Origin: Candidatus Rokuibacteriota bacterium
Lineage (GTDB): Bacteria > Methylomirabilota > Methylomirabilia > Rokubacteriales > CSP1-6
Assembly: GCA_003220615.1 (NCBI GenBank)
Contig: QHTB01000131.1
Span: forward strand, 1 to 64,000
Direction of reading: 5' to 3'
Length of the DNA stretch: 64,000 nt
Under the pieces are notes generated by a model. That model did no database searches and was not told the DNA's origin. It was given only the letters and a program-made list of their open reading frames with translations. This document shows positions 8,610 to 17,002 of the stretch, piece after piece; the stretch's first letter is position 1, and every line of letters starts with the position of its first letter. Both the position numbers and the translations under genes were made by a program.

Positions 8610-8668
8610 AGCGCGAGATCACTTTGCGTGGGTCGAGCGCATCGCGCAGTCCGTCGCCGATGTAATTC
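8610..8668 (-). repeat. Duplicated 3' end of the downstream-type permease gene
   Basis: Bases 8610-8668 repeat 8753-8811 with about two mismatches. Read on the minus strand, both end with GLRDALDPRKVISR and a stop. The first copy has no gene body. It abuts the damaged amidase start, so it marks a recombination junction. Confidence 0.85.
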
Positions 8669-8671
8669 CGG

Positions 8672-8700
8672 TCGGAGGGGGCCTCGACGGCCCCCTCCGA
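8672..8700 (-). terminator. 12-bp perfect inverted repeat between the permease gene and the amidase
   Basis: TCGGAGGGGGCC (8672-8683) and GGCCCCCTCCGA (8689-8700) form a perfect stem with a 5-nt loop. It lies ~50 bp past the permease stop (8751). There is no T-tract, so it may be a weak or Rho-assisted terminator, or a REP-like element. Confidence 0.45.
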
Positions 8701-8750
8701 TGCCTCCCCCAGGACCGATTGCGCCGGCAGAGCCGGCGCGCGAACACGGT

Positions 8751-9695
8751 TCAGCGCGAGATCACTTTGCGTGGGTCGAGCGCATCGCGCAGCCCGTCGC
8801 CGATGTAGTTGATGGAGAGCACAGTCAGGAAGATCGCGGTACCCGGGAAGAAGGCCCAGTGCGGCGCGAAGTCCAGGTTGTCCTTGGCGTCGAAGAGGAT
8901 GCGTCCCCACGTGGGAATGTCGGGAGGGAAGCCGAGGCCGAGGAAGGAGAGCGAGGATTCCGCGATGATCGCGGCGGCGACGTCGAGGGAGCCGGCGACG
9001 ATCACGGGGCCCATCGCGTTCGGCAGGACGTGACGGACGACCTGGCGAAGCGGCGGGGCGCCGAGGCCGCGCGCCGCCTCGACGAATTCCTTCTCGCGCA
9101 GCGACAGGAATTGCGCGCGGACGAGCCGCGCCACCGGCATCCAGCGCAGCCCGCCGATGACGACGACGATGAGAACGAACACGCCGACCTCGGGGCCGAG
9201 CGCCTGTCTCAGGACGTCGCGGAACAGGTAGACCATCAAGAGCAGCAACGGGAGCTGGGGCAGGGACAAGAACAGGTCGGTGATGCGCATGAGCGCGTGG
9301 TCCACGGCGCCGCCAAGCTGGCCGGCGGTGGCTCCGATCATCACGCCGACCGTGATCGCGATGAGCATCGCGGTGACTCCCACCGCCAGCGAGATGCGGC
9401 CGCCGTAGAGCATGCGGGCCAGCAAATCCTGTCCGAGGTCGTCCGTCCCGAGCGGGTGCGCCCACGAGGGGCCGCGGAGCTTCGCCTTGAAATCGATGTC
9501 GTTGATCGGCACCCGGTAGATGGCGGGGCCGGCGACGACGGCCACGACCATCGCGAACAGCACGACGGCGCCGAGCGCGGCCAGCCGATGGCGCCGGAAG
9601 CGGCGGAACCCTTCGTCCCAGAGCGAGGCCGCCGGTGTCGCTCGCGTCCCTGGTCGTGAGGCGACGAGCCGCTCGGTCGGAGTCGCGGTGGTCAT
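8751..9695 (-). CDS. Oligopeptide-type ABC transporter permease (DppC/OppC family)
   Basis: This ~314-residue inner-membrane protein has an N-terminal cytoplasmic arm (DEGFRRFRRHRLAALG) and about six membrane helices. The EAA loop, which docks to the ATPase, reads EAARGLGAPPLRQVVRHVLPN. ATG 9695, 4 nt after the previous stop, is preferred over the longer start at 9734, which would overlap that gene. It works with the adjacent permease and binding protein. No ATPase genes lie nearby. Confidence 0.88.
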   Translation of the reverse strand: MTTATPTERLVASRPGTRATPAASLWDEGFRRFRRHRLAALGAVVLFAMVVAVVAGPAIYRVPINDIDFKAKLRGPSWAHPLGTDDLGQDLLARMLYGGRISLAVGVTAMLIAITVGVMIGATAGQLGGAVDHALMRITDLFLSLPQLPLLLLMVYLFRDVLRQALGPEVGVFVLIVVVIGGLRWMPVARLVRAQFLSLREKEFVEAARGLGAPPLRQVVRHVLPNAMGPVIVAGSLDVAAAIIAESSLSFLGLGFPPDIPTWGRILFDAKDNLDFAPHWAFFPGTAIFLTVLSINYIGDGLRDALDPRKVISR

Positions 9696-9699
9696 CGGA

Positions 9700-10659
9700 C
9701 TACCGGTACGAGATCCGAGGATCGAGCCAGCCATAGAGGAGATCGGCGATCAGGTTGAACAGCACCACCAGGCAGGAGAAGACGAAGGTGATCGCCATGA
9801 TGACGGGCGTGTCGTTGGCCAGGATGGAGCTGATCAACAACGATCCGACGCCGGGCACGCGGAAGATCTGCTCGGTGATGACGGCGCCCGTGAAGATGGC
9901 CGGGACCTGCAACGCGACCAGGGTCAACACCGGGATGAGGGCGTTCCTGACCGCGTGCTTCACGATCGTCGTCTTCTCGGAGAGTCCCTTGGCGCGGGCG
10001 GTGTTGATGTAGTCGAGCTGGATCACCTCGAGGACGGCCGAGCGCACGAAGCGCGTCAGCGAGGCGCCCTGGAAGAGGCCGAGGACGGCCACCGGCATGA
10101 TGGCCTGGCGGACGTGCTGCCAGTACCACGAGAGGCCGGTTGCGCTGATGTCCGAGCGATAGATGAAGGGCAGCCAGTCGAGGTGGATGCTGAAGAACAG
10201 GATGAAGAGCAGCCCGGTGAAGAACGTGGGCAGCGAGAACCCGATGAAGGCGAGGGTGGTCGCGATCTGATCGAAGACGGAATACGGCCGCATGGCCGAG
10301 AGCGTGCCGATCGGCAGCGCCACGAGGATGCCGAGGAGCTGGGCCGTGCCGAGGACGATGATGGTGGTCGGCAACCGCTGGAGGATCAGCGTCTCCACGC
10401 TGACACGACTCACGAAGGAGAATCCCCAGTCCCCACGCACCATCGAGGTGAACCAGCGCGCGTAACGCACGGGCACCGGGTCGTCGAGGCCGAACTTCGC
10501 CCGGAGGTTCTGTCGCACCTCGGCCGGCACGTTGGCGTTGGTGGCGAGCTCCTCGAACGGGTCACCGGGGGCGAGGGCGAGGATCGTGAAGAGGATGAGG
10601 CTGATCCCGACGAGGACCGGGATCGAGATCAGCGTGCGTCGGATCAGGTATTTCAACAT
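9700..10659 (-). CDS. Oligopeptide-type ABC transporter permease (DppB/OppB family)
   Basis: 319 residues with the standard DppB start (MLKYLIRRTLISIPVLVGIS) and six membrane segments. The conserved periplasmic LGLDDPVPVRYARW-like segment is present, as is an EAA loop around INTARAKGLSEKTTIVKHA. It forms a heterodimeric channel with the DppC-type partner encoded immediately after it. The binding protein lies upstream in the same orientation, separated by 46 bp. Confidence 0.9.
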   Translation of the reverse strand: MLKYLIRRTLISIPVLVGISLILFTILALAPGDPFEELATNANVPAEVRQNLRAKFGLDDPVPVRYARWFTSMVRGDWGFSFVSRVSVETLILQRLPTTIIVLGTAQLLGILVALPIGTLSAMRPYSVFDQIATTLAFIGFSLPTFFTGLLFILFFSIHLDWLPFIYRSDISATGLSWYWQHVRQAIMPVAVLGLFQGASLTRFVRSAVLEVIQLDYINTARAKGLSEKTTIVKHAVRNALIPVLTLVALQVPAIFTGAVITEQIFRVPGVGSLLISSILANDTPVIMAITFVFSCLVVLFNLIADLLYGWLDPRISYR

Positions 10660-10705
10660 CGAAAGGACGGGGGCCGGGCGGTCGTCGCGGCCCCCGCGCG
10701 CTCGG

Positions 10706-12502
10706 CTAGGCCTGCTTCCACCAGTGGGCCACGTTCCAGAAGTCCGAATCCCACCCGCTCTGCGTCGAGTCGCGCAGACGCGCCGAGATCGCGGCGATGC
10801 GCGGACGCCAGACGACGGGGATGACCACGATATTCTGGATAAGGAGGTCGTTCATTTTGATGAAGAGCACGGCGCGCTTGACCGGGTCCATCTCGGCCTC
10901 GGCCGCCTTCCAGGTCCGGTCGTACTCGTCGTTGCGCCAGCGCACGACGTTCCGCCCCTGCCACTGGTTCGCCTTCGCGGCGACTTCCCAGGAGACGAAC
11001 TGGTCCATGAAGCGCTGAGGGTCCGGCTGGGTCATCGTCGTCGTGTACATCTGGACGTCCGTGGAGAAGTGACTGTACGTGTCCGGATTGGCCGCGTCCG
11101 ACGAGAAGTACACGGATGGCGTCACCGACTTGATGTCCACGTCGATGCCCGCCTTCGCGCACGCCTGCTTGACGATCTGCTGGTTCTTCTGGCGGGGCGC
11201 GTTGATGGACGTCTGGTAGACGAGCTTCAGCTTCTTGCCGTCCTTGGCGCGGATGCCGTCGGCGCCGCGCTTCCATCCCGCGGACTCGAGAATCTGGCTG
11301 GCCCGGTCGACGTTGAATTCCCACTTCGTGGTCTTCGACTGGACGCGAGGCGGAGCGTTGAGGAAGTTGGCGGTGGCGATGCCGGTCCGGCCGTAGATCT
11401 GCTCCTGGACCGCGCCCCGGTCGACCAGGAGATTCAGCGCCTGGCGGACGGCGAGATCCGTGAGGAACGGATGCCGCGTCTTGATCGACGACTTCTCGCC
11501 CTCCACCTCCGTCCACGGGTCGGTCTGGTTGAGCTGGATGTGCTCGATGTTGCCACCGAGGGCGGCGTCGATGCGGCCCTTGCCGCTCTGCTCCAGGCGC
11601 TTGAGGATGTCGTCCTCCACCTGCATGTTCCAGGCGTAGTCGTACTCGCCCGTCTGGAGCACGGCACGCGCCGCCGAGACGGCGTCGCCGCCACCCTTCA
11701 TCTCGATCTGGTCGAAGAACGGCCGGTTGGCCTCGTAATAGCTCGGGTTGAGCTCGCCCCGAACGATGTCACCGGGCTTGAAGTCCACGAAGCGATAGGG
11801 ACCGGTCCCCACCGGCTTGAGGTTCGTCGGCGCCTCGCGCGACTTGCCGCCCTTGAAGGCGTCGAAGAGATGTTTGGGGATGAGCATCCCCGTGGGGCCG
11901 CAGAAGGGCGCCGACCAGAACGGCGTCGGTGTCTTGAAGACGATCTTGATGGTGTGGCTGTCCAGCTTGTCGATGCGCGCGATGTCACGGTACTGGCCGG
12001 AGGTCGTGGCGGCCGTGGCCGAGTCCGCCGCGTACTCCCAGTTGAAGACCACGTCGTCGGCGGTGAACGGCTTGCCGTCGTGCCACGTCGCGTTCTTCCG
12101 GAGCCGCCAGGTGACGGACAGGCCATCCTTGGCCACGAGCCCGTTCTGTAAGCTCGGAACATCGGCCGCGAGAATCGGGACGACGTTGCCGTCGGGGTCG
12201 TAGCTCGCCAGCGGCTCGTAGAAGATCCGGCACGCGTCCTGGTCCTTGGTGCCGGTCGCGAAGTGCGGGTTGAGGAGCGTGGGCGCCTGCCACCACAGCG
12301 TCTTGAGGAGGCCTCCCCCTCCGCGCTTCGTGGGCGAGAAGGCGGGTTTGGGCTGCGCCGATGCGACGTCGACGGCGGCAAACATCTGAGCCACCAACGG
12401 CGCCGTGAGGCCGAAACCCAGCATCGATTCCAGGAAGGCGCGGCGCGACAGCCGTCCGGCTCTCACGTCGTCGAGCACATTGCGAAGCTGGCGCTCGTCC
12501 AT
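10706..12502 (-). CDS. ABC transporter substrate-binding protein, SBP_bac_5 family, Tat-type signal
   Basis: This 598-residue extracytoplasmic solute-binding protein begins with a twin-arginine type leader (LSRRAFLESMLGFGL) ending near ASAQP. The mature part has the cluster C (oligopeptide/dipeptide) pattern: YEPLASYD, WRLRKNATWHDGKPFTADDV, PVGTGPYRF and a late QALNLLVDR. The family binds peptides, opines, sugars or other small solutes, so the ligand is not set by sequence. Adjacent kinase and dehydrogenase genes of four-carbon acid catabolism make a sugar-acid or related ligand plausible. Confidence 0.88.
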   Translation of the reverse strand: MDERQLRNVLDDVRAGRLSRRAFLESMLGFGLTAPLVAQMFAAVDVASAQPKPAFSPTKRGGGGLLKTLWWQAPTLLNPHFATGTKDQDACRIFYEPLASYDPDGNVVPILAADVPSLQNGLVAKDGLSVTWRLRKNATWHDGKPFTADDVVFNWEYAADSATAATTSGQYRDIARIDKLDSHTIKIVFKTPTPFWSAPFCGPTGMLIPKHLFDAFKGGKSREAPTNLKPVGTGPYRFVDFKPGDIVRGELNPSYYEANRPFFDQIEMKGGGDAVSAARAVLQTGEYDYAWNMQVEDDILKRLEQSGKGRIDAALGGNIEHIQLNQTDPWTEVEGEKSSIKTRHPFLTDLAVRQALNLLVDRGAVQEQIYGRTGIATANFLNAPPRVQSKTTKWEFNVDRASQILESAGWKRGADGIRAKDGKKLKLVYQTSINAPRQKNQQIVKQACAKAGIDVDIKSVTPSVYFSSDAANPDTYSHFSTDVQMYTTTMTQPDPQRFMDQFVSWEVAAKANQWQGRNVVRWRNDEYDRTWKAAEAEMDPVKRAVLFIKMNDLLIQNIVVIPVVWRPRIAAISARLRDSTQSGWDSDFWNVAHWWKQA

Positions 12503-12529
12503 CGACGAACCTCCCTCGTGGCTTGGGCC

Positions 12530-13555
12530 TTACGCGGCCTGGAGCATCGTGACCGCGACCTCGATGGCTTCCGTCATGCTCTCGTGGTTGGCGGTGCCCT
12601 TCCACGCGCGGTCGAACGCGGTGCCGTGATCGACCGACACGCGCAGGAAGGGCAGGCCCACCGTGACGTTGACCCCCGAGAGTCCGGTCCAGGTCTTGCG
12701 CGATTCGTCGTACTCGAAGCCGAGCGTCTTGACGGGGATGTGGCCCTGATCGTGGTACATCGCCACCACGATGTCGAATTCGCCGCCGCGGGCGCGGGAG
12801 AAGAGCGTGTCGGCGGGGATGGGCCCGATCACCGTCATGCCCTCGCCTCGCGCGGCCGTGATGGCCGGGACGATCTCGCGTTTTTCCTCGTCGCCGAAGA
12901 GGCCATCCTCGCCGGCGTGGGGATTGAGACCGGCCACGGCGATCCGGGCCCGAGGCTTCCCCAGGCCCTCCATCGTTCGCTGAGCCAGCCGGATCGTCGT
13001 GAGCACACGGTCACGCGTCACCAGGTCGGGAACGCGACGGAGCGCCACGTGCGTGGTCACGTGGATCACGCGCAGCTCCTTGCCCATGAGGAGCATCGCG
13101 TAGTCCCGGGTGTGGGAGAGCTCGGCGAGGATTTCGGTGTGGCCGGAGTGTCGGACCCCCGCCGCCGCCAGCGCTTCCTTGTTGACGGGCGCGGTCACGA
13201 TTCCGTGGATCTCCCCGGCCTGGGCGAGCCGGATAGCGCGCTCGATGTAGTCGTACGCGGCGCGACCCGCGGCGGCGCTGACCTCGCCGCGCGGCAGCGT
13301 GGCCGCCTCGACGTTGCCGAGATCGAGGCACTCGAGCGTCTGCGCTTCCCATCGGCTGTCGGCGATCCCCCGCACGACGTGGAGCGCGAGCGGCGAGCCG
13401 ACGAGCCCCAGCGCTTCCTTCATGATCGCGGCCGATCCGATCACCACCGGCCGGCTGCTCGCGATCACCGCCGGCTCGGCGAGCGCCCGCGCGATGATCT
13501 CGGGCCCAACACCGGCGGGATCTCCCATGGTGACGCCGAGGATCGGGCGCTTCAC
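12530..13555 (-). CDS. pdxA2: PdxA2-type 4-phosphohydroxy-acid dehydrogenase
   Basis: This 341-residue protein of the PdxA family starts with GVTMGDPAGVGPE. It carries the metal-binding His residues in SGHTE, LNPHAGEDG and MYHDQGHIPVKTL. PdxA proteins oxidise and decarboxylate 4-phosphohydroxythreonine. Members encoded beside a DUF1537 kinase instead act in catabolism of four-carbon acids such as D-threonate, yielding dihydroxyacetone phosphate. GTG 13555 overlaps the kinase stop by 4 nt (GTGA). That coupling favours the catabolic PdxA2 assignment over vitamin B6 synthesis. Confidence 0.85.
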   Translation of the reverse strand: MKRPILGVTMGDPAGVGPEIIARALAEPAVIASSRPVVIGSAAIMKEALGLVGSPLALHVVRGIADSRWEAQTLECLDLGNVEAATLPRGEVSAAAGRAAYDYIERAIRLAQAGEIHGIVTAPVNKEALAAAGVRHSGHTEILAELSHTRDYAMLLMGKELRVIHVTTHVALRRVPDLVTRDRVLTTIRLAQRTMEGLGKPRARIAVAGLNPHAGEDGLFGDEEKREIVPAITAARGEGMTVIGPIPADTLFSRARGGEFDIVVAMYHDQGHIPVKTLGFEYDESRKTWTGLSGVNVTVGLPFLRVSVDHGTAFDRAWKGTANHESMTEAIEVAVTMLQAA

Positions 13556-14658
13556 GCGAGCGCCTCGTCGCGGAGCGAGACGAAGAGATCCGGCGCGCCG
13601 AAGCTCCCGGCCTTCGTGAGCACCGCCAGATCGGGATGGCTCGGAGAGCGCAGCCAGCCGAAGGCGAGGCCCGGCGCGGGAGGGCCGACGAGATCGAAGC
13701 GCTCGGCTCCCAGCGCCTCGAAGAGCCGGATGGCGGTGCCGCCGCCCGTGACCGCGACGAGATCGAAGCGCTCCTGGTCGAGCGCCCGTCGCGCTTCGGC
13801 GGCGAGCTGTGTCGCCACCGTCCGTCGATCGACGTCGTCGCGGTCGGACGTCGTCAGCACGCGGAGGCCGGCGGCCCGCGCCGTCTCGACCTGGCGCCGC
13901 GTCGCGGGATGCCGGCTGCCGGCCACGATCAGCCAGCGACCGACGCTCGGCAAGGGCACGTGCTCGATGAGCAGACCGAGGCGCGCCGCCAGGGCGCGAG
14001 CCAGGCCGGCCGAGCCGACGAGCAGCGGCGAAGGCTCGATCGCGAGCGCGGCGTCCACCAGCGCGGCGAGGTCGGCGTCGGTCTCGGCGTCGGCGATGGC
14101 CACCGTTCCGCGAAGGCGGACGAGGCGCGCCGAGAGCGCGTTGAGACCGGCGCGCACCTGATCGAGCGGAATCCAGGACAGCGGCCGATCGAGGACCGGT
14201 CGCAGGATGTCGATGACGTTTCCGGTGTCGGAGCGCGGCAACTCGGGGTCGCGGCGAAACGCGGTTTCCATGATGGGCACGCCGTCGATCATGAGCATGC
14301 GCTCGACAACCGTGCGGCCGCGGGCCGGAAACGCCGGGCTCAGGAGGACGCCGGTGGCGCCGGTCGCGCTGATCAGGGCATCGACCTCGGGGCCGACGTG
14401 GCCGCGCAGCGTCGAGTCGATCTTCTTGAAGATTCGTTCCGCGGGGGCGGCCGCTACCGCCGCCGCCGCGCGCTGGGCCGCGGTGGGCCCGTCCAGCGTC
14501 CGGGTCTCCGTATCGACGGCGCGCGTGGTCGCCGGGACGGGCGTCCGCGGCCAAACCGTCACCGGCACCGGGTGCTTGGCGGCGAACAGCGCGCCGGTGT
14601 CGCACGCTCCGGTGAGATCATCGGCGAGGATGGTGAGCACGGCGCGCGGGGGCGTCAT
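13552..14658 (-). CDS. Four-carbon acid sugar kinase (OtnK/DtnK, DUF1537 family)
   Basis: 368 residues. The N-terminal TILADDLTGACDTGALFA, KKIDSTLRGHVGPE and the C-terminal GGGTAIRLFEALG / GPPAPGLAFG / TKAGSFGAPD are signature blocks of the DUF1537 kinases. These phosphorylate the C4 hydroxyl of acids such as D-threonate, L-erythronate or D-erythronate. ATG 14658 is chosen because the conserved fold begins right after it; an ATG at 14697 would add an unconserved stretch across the AT-rich spacer. It is the first gene of the minus-strand catabolic/transport unit. Confidence 0.85.
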   Translation of the reverse strand: MTPPRAVLTILADDLTGACDTGALFAAKHPVPVTVWPRTPVPATTRAVDTETRTLDGPTAAQRAAAAVAAAPAERIFKKIDSTLRGHVGPEVDALISATGATGVLLSPAFPARGRTVVERMLMIDGVPIMETAFRRDPELPRSDTGNVIDILRPVLDRPLSWIPLDQVRAGLNALSARLVRLRGTVAIADAETDADLAALVDAALAIEPSPLLVGSAGLARALAARLGLLIEHVPLPSVGRWLIVAGSRHPATRRQVETARAAGLRVLTTSDRDDVDRRTVATQLAAEARRALDQERFDLVAVTGGGTAIRLFEALGAERFDLVGPPAPGLAFGWLRSPSHPDLAVLTKAGSFGAPDLFVSLRDEALA

Positions 14659-14689
14659 GGAGTTCGCATAATATAATGATGAGCCTGTC
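14659..14689. promoter_or_regulatory. AT-rich divergent start region between the otnK-type and tlpA-type genes
   Basis: Only 31 bp separate the two start codons. ATAATATAATGAT contains TATAAT (14672-14677) on the plus strand and TATTAT-like sequence on the minus strand, each about 12-13 bp from its ATG. Leaders would be only a few nucleotides long. No clear -35 box is seen. Confidence 0.35.
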
Positions 14690-15331
14690 ATGCGCATCGC
14701 CGTCGTCGTCCTGATCGTTGCTCTGCTGGCCGGGGGCGCGCTCGTTCTCGCGCGCCAGTCGAGCGCGCCCGAGCCCGAGCCTCAGCCCGCGTCGCGCAGC
14801 TCGGTCGGCGATCCGCCATCGACCCCGCCGGTTGCGACGGGGCCGAAGCGGGGAGGACGCGTCATCGACGTCGACGTGGCCCTCAAGTCGCTCGAGCTCA
14901 TCAAGCCCGTGAAGATCAAGGCGGTCGGCGACTTCACGCTCCCCATGCCGGACGGCAAGACGTTCCGTCTCTCCGAGCACCACGGCAAGATGGTCTTCCT
15001 GAACTTCTGGGCGACGTGGTGCGAGCCGTGCAAGGAGGAGATGCCGGCGATGGAGCGCCTCTGGCGTAGCCATCAGGGCCAGGGCTTCGTGATGGTAGGC
15101 GTCTCGCTCGACTCCAATCCCAAGGTGGTGCCGCCCTTCATCGCCCAGCACAAGCTGACGTTTCCCATCGCGCTCGACGCGAAGATGGACGTCGCCAACA
15201 CCTACGGGGTCCGGGCGCTGCCGACCAGCTTCATCATCGACCGTGAGGGCAGGATGACGGCGCTGGCGCTCGGGCCACGGCCCTGGGACAATGACGCGGC
15301 CCACTCGCTGGTCGAGGGGCTCACGAGGTAA
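14690..15331 (+). CDS. TlpA/ResA-like thiol-disulfide oxidoreductase
   Basis: 213 residues with one N-terminal membrane anchor (about residues 3-22), a Pro-rich linker and a periplasmic thioredoxin domain. The active site is WCEPCK within FLNFWATWCEPCKEEMP, followed by the cis-Pro segment ALPTSFII. Such proteins reduce or isomerise exported thiols, typically apocytochrome c haem-binding Cys. The adjacent CcdA (2 nt downstream) would feed it electrons across the membrane. Confidence 0.9.
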   Translation: MRIAVVVLIVALLAGGALVLARQSSAPEPEPQPASRSSVGDPPSTPPVATGPKRGGRVIDVDVALKSLELIKPVKIKAVGDFTLPMPDGKTFRLSEHHGKMVFLNFWATWCEPCKEEMPAMERLWRSHQGQGFVMVGVSLDSNPKVVPPFIAQHKLTFPIALDAKMDVANTYGVRALPTSFIIDREGRMTALALGPRPWDNDAAHSLVEGLTR

Positions 15332-15333
15332 CG

Positions 15334-16071
15334 GTGGGACAGTCACTCGGCGTCGCGGTGGCGTTCAGCGCGGGGTTGTTCTCGTTCCTCTCACCCTGCG
15401 TGCTGCCCCTGTTTCCGTCGTATCTCTCGTTCATCACGGGCATGTCGGTGGCCGACCTGAGCGCGGAGCTCTCGCTAGCGGTGCGCCGCCGCGTGTTGAT
15501 CCACGCGATCGTGTTCGTGCTCGGCTTCTCGCTCGTCTTCGTGGGGCTGGGCGCGTCGTTCAGCGCCGTCGGTCAGTTCCTGCTCGACTACCGCGACCCC
15601 ATTCGGCTCGTCGGCGGCGCCCTCATCGTGATCTTCGGGCTCTACATCGCCGGCGTCTTCCGGCTCGGCATCTTCGGTCGCACGGCGCAGTGGCAGATCA
15701 GCGAGAAGCCGGCCGGCTATCTGGGCACGCTGCTCGTCGGCGTCACCTTCGCGATCGGGTGGACGCCGTGCGTGGGGCCGATCCTCGGCGCCATTCTCTC
15801 GCTCGCCGGCACCGCCGAGACGGTGTCGCGCGGCGTGGGACTGCTGGTCGCCTACTCGGCGGGCCTGGGGTTGCCGTTCCTGCTCTCGGCCATCGCGCTG
15901 GGATCGTTCTTGAAGTTCTTCAAGCGCTATCGGCCGTTCATTCCGACCGTCGAGCGCGCCGCGGGCGTCCTGCTCGTCGTCGTCGGCGTGCTCGTCATCA
16001 CCAACAAGTACATCTTGTTGAACGCGTGGGCGATCTCGCTGACTCCCGAGTGGCTGCTGAAGCGGCTGTAA
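15334..16071 (+). CDS. ccdA: CcdA-type cytochrome c biogenesis membrane protein
   Basis: 245 residues, six membrane helices. The two redox Cys are in FLSPCVLP and GWTPCVGP, as in CcdA/DsbD central domains. It moves reducing equivalents from cytoplasmic thioredoxin to the TlpA-like protein encoded just upstream. GTG 15334 starts 2 nt after the tlpA stop, so the two are surely cotranscribed. Confidence 0.92.
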   Translation: MGQSLGVAVAFSAGLFSFLSPCVLPLFPSYLSFITGMSVADLSAELSLAVRRRVLIHAIVFVLGFSLVFVGLGASFSAVGQFLLDYRDPIRLVGGALIVIFGLYIAGVFRLGIFGRTAQWQISEKPAGYLGTLLVGVTFAIGWTPCVGPILGAILSLAGTAETVSRGVGLLVAYSAGLGLPFLLSAIALGSFLKFFKRYRPFIPTVERAAGVLLVVVGVLVITNKYILLNAWAISLTPEWLLKRL

Positions 16072-16081
16072 CCGCCGTCGC

Positions 16082-17002
16082 GTGAAGGTTCACGTCCGCG
16101 TTCCTGCCAGCTCCGCCAACCTGGGGCCGGGGTTCGACTCGCTCGGCCTGGCGCTCGCGCTCTACAACGAGGTCACCGCCGAAGAGGCCGACGGCGTGCG
16201 GGTCGCCGTCGAGGGGGAAGGCGCGGGCCGGCTCGCCGCGAATGAGCGCAACGTCGTGGCCAGGGGCGTGAGCGCGGCCTACGACGCGGCGGGCCGCCGC
16301 TTTCCGGGCTGCGCGCTCACGTGTGTGAATCGCATCCCGCTCTCGCGCGGCCTGGGCTCGAGCGCCGCGGCCTGGGTGGGAGGACTCGTCGCGGGCAACG
16401 CGCTGCTCGGCTCGCCCCTCGATCGATCGACGGTGCTGACGCTGGCCGCGCGTGCCGAAGGCCATCCCGACAACGTGGCGGCCGCGCTCCTCGGCGGCCT
16501 GACCGTGTCGGCGGGCGGTGGTGACGGCGCCATCGCGGTGGCGCTCCCGGTGCCGAGCGATCTTCACTGGGTGACCTTGATCCCCGAGATCACGAGCGCG
16601 ACGTCGGAGGCTCGCGCGGTGCTGCCGTCGTCGGTGCCGCGCGAGGACGCCGTCTTCAACGTCCAGCGCGTGGCGTTGCTGCTGGCGGCGCTCCAGACGC
16701 AGCGCATGGATGTGCTCGGGACGGCGCTCGACGATCGCCTTCACCAGCCCTATCGCGTGCGGCTCTTTCCGTGGCTCCCGTCGGTGGCCGATGCGGCGCG
16801 CAAGGCCGGTGCGCTCGGCTGCGTGCTGAGCGGGGCGGGGCCTGCGCTGCTCGCCGTGGTCGCGGGCACCGAGGGCGAGGCGTCCGCGGTGGCGCGAGCG
16901 ATGGAGGAGGCTCTCGCCCGGGCTGGCATCGCTGGGGCCGCGAACGCGCTGGCCGTCGATCGTGAGGGTGCGGTCAGCGTGAAGCTCGGCGGTCCACCGT
17001 GA
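16082..17002 (+). CDS. thrB: Homoserine kinase
   Basis: This 306-residue GHMP kinase phosphorylates homoserine in threonine synthesis. Motif 1 is PASSANLGPGFDSLGLA, the ATP loop is PLSRGLGSSAAA, and motif 3 is LSGAGPALLAVV. The length is normal for ThrB. GTG 16082 opens directly at the conserved VKVHVRVPAS strand. The stop overlaps the next GTG by 4 nt. No other threonine genes are in the window. Confidence 0.92.
   Translation: MKVHVRVPASSANLGPGFDSLGLALALYNEVTAEEADGVRVAVEGEGAGRLAANERNVVARGVSAAYDAAGRRFPGCALTCVNRIPLSRGLGSSAAAWVGGLVAGNALLGSPLDRSTVLTLAARAEGHPDNVAAALLGGLTVSAGGGDGAIAVALPVPSDLHWVTLIPEITSATSEARAVLPSSVPREDAVFNVQRVALLLAALQTQRMDVLGTALDDRLHQPYRVRLFPWLPSVADAARKAGALGCVLSGAGPALLAVVAGTEGEASAVARAMEEALARAGIAGAANALAVDREGAVSVKLGGPP

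Noticed and set aside
10532-14161. Large plus-strand frames over the transporter and PdxA2-type genes
   Set aside because: They mirror conserved minus-strand genes and have shadow-type composition (His/Arg/Asp/Val-rich) without motifs.
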